Below, in pieces: positions 60,954 to 64,000 of a stretch of 64,000 bases of DNA (position 1 is the first letter of the stretch; the number at the start of each line of letters is the position of its first letter). A program made the position numbers and the translations under genes. Origin of the DNA: UBA4093 sp036676455 (lineage in GTDB: Bacteria > Cyanobacteriota > Sericytochromatia > S15B-MN24 > UBA4093); assembly GCA_036676455.1 (NCBI GenBank), contig JAKFCW010000047.1, forward strand, positions 1 through 64,000, in the 5' to 3' direction. The notes below the pieces were generated by a model, which was given only the letters and a program-made list of their open reading frames with translations, was not told the DNA's origin and did no database searches.

Positions 60954-62087
60954 GTGGCCAGCAGCGACAAAACACCAACCGTTAAGCCTGCCGACGCCGC
61001 CCTCAATCCGTCTCCGCCGCCCTCCCAAAGCCAAGACAAGGCCCTCGACGGCCTGCTTTCCGACTGGCGGGAAACCACCGGCGCGACGCAAGCCCTGGCC
61101 GACGACGCCCGCGCCGTCCTGCATGCCCTGGGAGAGCCGCAACCTCCCCTGCAAGCGCTCGCTGCAAACTGGGTCAACGCCTTCCATGACGAAGGCCTGA
61201 CTCTTCGCTTTGCCCTCAGCCTCTTCATCGAGGCCCAGTTTCGCCTGCAAAAGCCAGACTCCGCCTTGCTCGCGCAGTTCCAGCTCCAGGTCGCCGAGGC
61301 CTTCGAACAGCGCTGGAGAGACGTCCAGCAGCAGAACCTCGACGAGTTGAAGCTGACCAACCGCAAGCTCCTGGAGGTGGACAGGAATCGCGCAGAGTTC
61401 ATCTCGTCGCTCTCGCACGAGCTGCGCACCCCCCTCACGGCCATCTCGGGGGCCTGCGAGCTGCTGCTCGAGGACTTCGCCACCGAACTGAGCGGCCCGC
61501 AGGAAGACTACATCACCATGATCTCGCAGGGCGCGCACCTGATCCGCAAGCTCATCGACGATGTGCTCGACCTGGCCAAGCTGGATGCCAAGCGCCTGGA
61601 GCTTCACCCCGAGCCCCTCTGCGTCGCCCAGCTGCTTCGCGACACCGAGATGATGGTCGCTCCCCTGCTCACCGAGAAGGGCCTGAACTGGGAAATCGAC
61701 GTCTCCGACTCCCTGCCCCTGATCCAGGCGGACGCGGTCCGCATCCGGCAGGTGCTGCTGAACCTGGTCTCCAATGCCATCAAGTTCACCCCGCGCGGCG
61801 GCTCGGTGAGCATCCGCTCCTGGCTCGAGAAGCCCGTGGGACGCAAGCCGCCCCTCCTGGCCATCAGCGTCAGCGACACCGGCTGCGGCATCTCTCCGGA
61901 GCACCAGAAGCTGGTCTTCGAGCGCTTTCGCCAGGTCCGCGACCGCGAGGCACGAGGCACCGGGCTGGGTTTGCCGATTGCCAAGCGCCTCGTCGAGCTT
62001 CACGGCGGTCGCCTCGCCCTCACGAGTGCCGTGGATCAAGGCTCTTCCTTCACCTTCACCGTTCCGCTCGCCAGCGACCCATGCTAG
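60954..62087 (+). CDS. Cytosolic sensor histidine kinase without PAS or membrane domain
   Basis: The protein has 377 residues. The first 30 residues are Pro/Ser-rich, then an alpha-helical region of about 100 residues (about 35-135) unlike any sensory domain I know, then HisKA with SSLSHELRTPLTAISGACEL (His155) and HATPase with NAIKF, DTGCGI and GTGLGLPIAK. The start is GTG at 60954, seven bases after GAGGG. The next gene, a GAF-GGDEF-HD-GYP protein, follows 59 bases later in the same direction, so they may form one signalling unit. No response regulator is adjacent. Confidence 0.9.
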   Translation: MASSDKTPTVKPADAALNPSPPPSQSQDKALDGLLSDWRETTGATQALADDARAVLHALGEPQPPLQALAANWVNAFHDEGLTLRFALSLFIEAQFRLQKPDSALLAQFQLQVAEAFEQRWRDVQQQNLDELKLTNRKLLEVDRNRAEFISSLSHELRTPLTAISGACELLLEDFATELSGPQEDYITMISQGAHLIRKLIDDVLDLAKLDAKRLELHPEPLCVAQLLRDTEMMVAPLLTEKGLNWEIDVSDSLPLIQADAVRIRQVLLNLVSNAIKFTPRGGSVSIRSWLEKPVGRKPPLLAISVSDTGCGISPEHQKLVFERFRQVRDREARGTGLGLPIAKRLVELHGGRLALTSAVDQGSSFTFTVPLASDPC

Positions 62088-62146
62088 GTTAGCGGCGAGG
62101 CGGGTATGAAGAACTTAGCAAGTCCTCAATCCAAGGATTAACGGGC

Positions 62147-63748
62147 ATGGCGGAATCGACACAGACCGAGGCGAACCTGACGCAGCTGGCCCTTCTCATG
62201 CAGAAGATCGAGGAGGTGCGCCAGCGAACCCTGCTGGTCGACGACCTCTCGCAAGGCATCCTGGAGATCCTCTCGGAGGCATTCGGGCTCGCACGCGCCG
62301 TCATCTTCCTCGACACCGAGCTTTACGTGGCCGCCGTGCATCCGCATCGCGAGCTGGAGGCCGTGCCGGAAATCGTGCTGGAGGCCATGGCCGAGCGCGA
62401 GGTGCGCGAAGGCGACTGGGACGGCCAGATGGCCTGGTGCGTGCCCTTCTTCCACGAGACGCGCTTCGACGGCGCGCTCGTGATGGCCTCCGACGAACCG
62501 CTCCAGTCATGCCAGCGCCAGGTGATCTCGGCGCTGATGCCCTTCGTGACGCTGACGCTCGAGCAGCGCAAGGGCCAGTCCCGCCTCGTCGAGCAGGACC
62601 GGAAGCTGACCGAGCTGGGCGCCCTCTACGAGGATGCCCGCCAGCGCGCCGTCACCGACGGCCTCACGGGCCTCTACAACCATGCTCACTTCAAGGAGCT
62701 GCTGGCCCTGGAGTTCGCACGCTGCAAGCGATACGGCTCTCCCTTGACCTTGCTGCTGATCGACATCGACCACTTCAAGAAGATCAACGACTCCTACGGG
62801 CACCTGACCGGTGACGTGGTCCTGCGCCGGGTCGCCCACGCCCTGCGCGGCCAGGTGCGCGATTGCGACTGGGTCGCCCGCTACGGGGGCGAGGAGATGG
62901 CCATCCTCTTGCCCAGCACCGACCTCAAGGGCTCCCTGGTCGTCGCGGAGCGCATTCGCCGCTTCGTGCGCGACATGGTCTTTCTCACCGAGGACAAGGT
63001 CCAGGTACCAGCCATCACCGTCTCCATCGGCGTGGCCCAGCAGCGCAAGTCGGACACTCCGACGCTGCTCATCGACCGCGCGGACCAGGCCCTGTACTTC
63101 GCGAAGTCCAACGGCCGCAACCAGGTCGGCGCGGAGTTCGGAGAACGGGTCGTGCCGGCTGCTGAGAGCAAGATTCATCACCAGGAGTTCTTGACGGCGA
63201 TCGCCGAAATCGCCACCGAGGTCGCCCTCACCGACCAGGCCCGCTCCACCTACGCCGAGGAACTGGCCGAGCTCGCCAACCAGCTCGGAGTCTCCATCGG
63301 GCTCTCTAGCACCCAGCGCCGGGACATGGTCCTGGCCGCCGCCCTGCTGCACATCGGAAAGATCGCCCTGCCCGCCGAAGCCCTCACCAAGCGCGACGAC
63401 CTCGACGAAAAAGAACTGGCCCTGGTGAAGGGCCATCCGCAGCTCTCCAAGCAACTGGTCGAGCAGATCGCGGGCATGGGCACCGTCGCCGAGGCCATTC
63501 TCTATCACCATGAGCACTGGGACGGAAACGGCTACCCCTACGGCATCCAGGGACCGGCCATCCCGCTGGTCTCACGGGTGCTGGCCGTCATCGACGCCTT
63601 TCTGACCGTTCTCAACGACCCGCAGGCCGATCTCGACGTCGCCCGCGATGCCCTCCGGCAAGGCGCCGGGACCCTCTTCGATCCCGACGTCATCCGTCAT
63701 TTCGATTACTTGATGGATACTCAGTTCAAGGAGTATTCGGCACGCTGA
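62147..63748 (+). CDS. GAF-GGDEF-degenerate HD-GYP c-di-GMP protein
   Basis: The protein has 533 residues: a GAF-like domain (about 15-155), a GGDEF domain (about 165-330) with TDGLTGLYNHAHF, GGEEM near residue 247 and the I-site RDCD five residues before it, and an HD-GYP-like domain (about 345-530). The cyclase half looks intact. In the HD-GYP half the usual LLHDIGK reads LLHIGK around His402: the Asp of the HD pair is missing as one whole codon. The later motifs HHEHWDGNGYP (His454-His455) are intact. Phosphodiesterase activity is therefore probably lost or altered, and the domain may only bind c-di-GMP. AAGGA lies before the ATG with long spacing. Confidence 0.88.
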   Translation: MAESTQTEANLTQLALLMQKIEEVRQRTLLVDDLSQGILEILSEAFGLARAVIFLDTELYVAAVHPHRELEAVPEIVLEAMAEREVREGDWDGQMAWCVPFFHETRFDGALVMASDEPLQSCQRQVISALMPFVTLTLEQRKGQSRLVEQDRKLTELGALYEDARQRAVTDGLTGLYNHAHFKELLALEFARCKRYGSPLTLLLIDIDHFKKINDSYGHLTGDVVLRRVAHALRGQVRDCDWVARYGGEEMAILLPSTDLKGSLVVAERIRRFVRDMVFLTEDKVQVPAITVSIGVAQQRKSDTPTLLIDRADQALYFAKSNGRNQVGAEFGERVVPAAESKIHHQEFLTAIAEIATEVALTDQARSTYAEELAELANQLGVSIGLSSTQRRDMVLAAALLHIGKIALPAEALTKRDDLDEKELALVKGHPQLSKQLVEQIAGMGTVAEAILYHHEHWDGNGYPYGIQGPAIPLVSRVLAVIDAFLTVLNDPQADLDVARDALRQGAGTLFDPDVIRHFDYLMDTQFKEYSAR

Positions 63749-64000
63749 CCGGATTGGCCGGCTGCGCCCGGTTGACCGAGCTCACCTTGCCGTCCTGCTT
63801 GTCGTGCAGGTAATCCAGGAACCCGAAGACCTTCGAGCGAACCAGGTTGTCGCCCCAGGAGAACCCGACGAAGCCCGCGATGGCTCCCACCACCGTCAGA
63901 GGCCAGCCGGCGAGTCCGAGCGCGCCAAAGGCCGCCGCGGTCAGGCCGCTCAGCAGGGCGGCTCCGAGGCCACCCGCAGCGCCTCCGGCCGTGTCGACCG
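63726..64000 (-). CDS. Glycine-rich membrane protein, C-terminal part (partial)
   Basis: The reading frame enters from the right edge and ends at TGA (complement of 63726-63728), leaving 91 visible codons. Third codon positions are almost all G or C, as in real genes here. The visible protein has small-residue-rich membrane segments (TAGGAAGGLGAALLSGLTAA, then AFGALGLAGW and VVGAIAGFVGFSWG) and a charged tail (LDYLHDKQDGKVSSV). It overlaps the convergent GGDEF gene by 23 bases. The start lies outside the window. Glycine-zipper-like helices suggest a membrane or pore protein; the function is unknown. Confidence 0.7.
   Translation of the reverse strand, partial: VDTAGGAAGGLGAALLSGLTAAAFGALGLAGWPLTVVGAIAGFVGFSWGDNLVRSKVFGFLDYLHDKQDGKVSSVNRAQPANPVSVPNTP

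Noticed and set aside
1..64000. CRISPR array, rRNA, tRNA, insertion sequences or prophage
   Set aside because: I found no regularly spaced repeats, no tRNA cloverleaf signature and no transposase or phage genes when reading through; a dedicated scan was not possible.

Overview
The window is about 64 kb of high-GC bacterial chromosome carrying ordinary housekeeping genes mixed with accessory genes. I see no rRNA, tRNA, CRISPR array, insertion sequence or phage module. The cell wall is probably diderm: there are many lipoboxes, and two long proteins end in BamA-like outer-membrane barrels with a terminal Phe. Several gene families (DUF1997, the SbtA/SbtB bicarbonate system, an MglA/MglB pair, a SigB/SigF-type sigma factor, TrmFO) fit a non-photosynthetic relative of the cyanobacteria, such as the Sericytochromatia. 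That placement is an inference from gene content and no phylogeny was run.

Layout, left to right. Bases 1-1.3 kb hold the end of glycyl-tRNA synthetase and a small lipoprotein. 1.3-4.4 kb (minus strand) is an operon of MglB, MglA and a GAF-GAF-GGDEF diguanylate cyclase, which couples a polarity or motility switch to c-di-GMP. 4.7-8.3 kb holds pyruvate phosphate dikinase with its regulatory kinase/pyrophosphorylase. 8.4-16 kb holds a triple-PAS histidine kinase, a 1039-residue membrane protein with TPRs and seven MshEN-like repeats, a periplasmic TPR protein and a CorC/HlyC-type CBS protein. 16-18.6 kb holds a GH13 lipoprotein and a D,D-carboxypeptidase.

18.7-23.1 kb is a peptide-type ABC importer without its own ATPases. 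A four-cysteine microprotein and a DUF1997 gene are inserted in it. 23.2-28.3 kb holds a sigma factor, trpD, HU and leuS. 28.4-32.4 kb holds a PRC-barrel protein, three tandem KGG-repeat stress-type genes and an OPT transporter. 32.7-39.5 kb holds a tyrosine-rich lipoprotein, a complete dppDF-SBP-dppBC operon on the minus strand and a WYL protein lacking a DNA-binding domain.

39.7-50.8 kb is the most unusual part. It has a zinc-peptidase lipoprotein, a BtaA/BtaB pair predicted to make the phosphorus-free betaine lipid DGTS, an alpha/beta hydrolase that overlaps it tail to tail, and two divergent paralogues that fuse an HExxH peptidase, a TolB-type propeller and an outer-membrane barrel. 50.8-53.6 kb holds a small membrane protein, a protein with two peptidoglycan-binding-like repeats, and sbtA-sbtB. 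53.9-60.9 kb holds dprA, topA, trmFO, a small membrane protein, thymidine kinase and a Xer-type recombinase. 60.9-64 kb holds a second histidine kinase, a GAF-GGDEF-HD-GYP protein whose HD motif has lost its Asp, and the end of a glycine-rich membrane protein cut by the window edge.

Themes that recur are c-di-GMP signalling (two GGDEF proteins and a possible c-di-GMP-binding MshEN protein), surface and envelope remodelling, and peptide uptake. Many genes have clear AGGAGG-type ribosome binding sites, which I used to correct starts. Many convergent genes share strong bidirectional stem-loop terminators.
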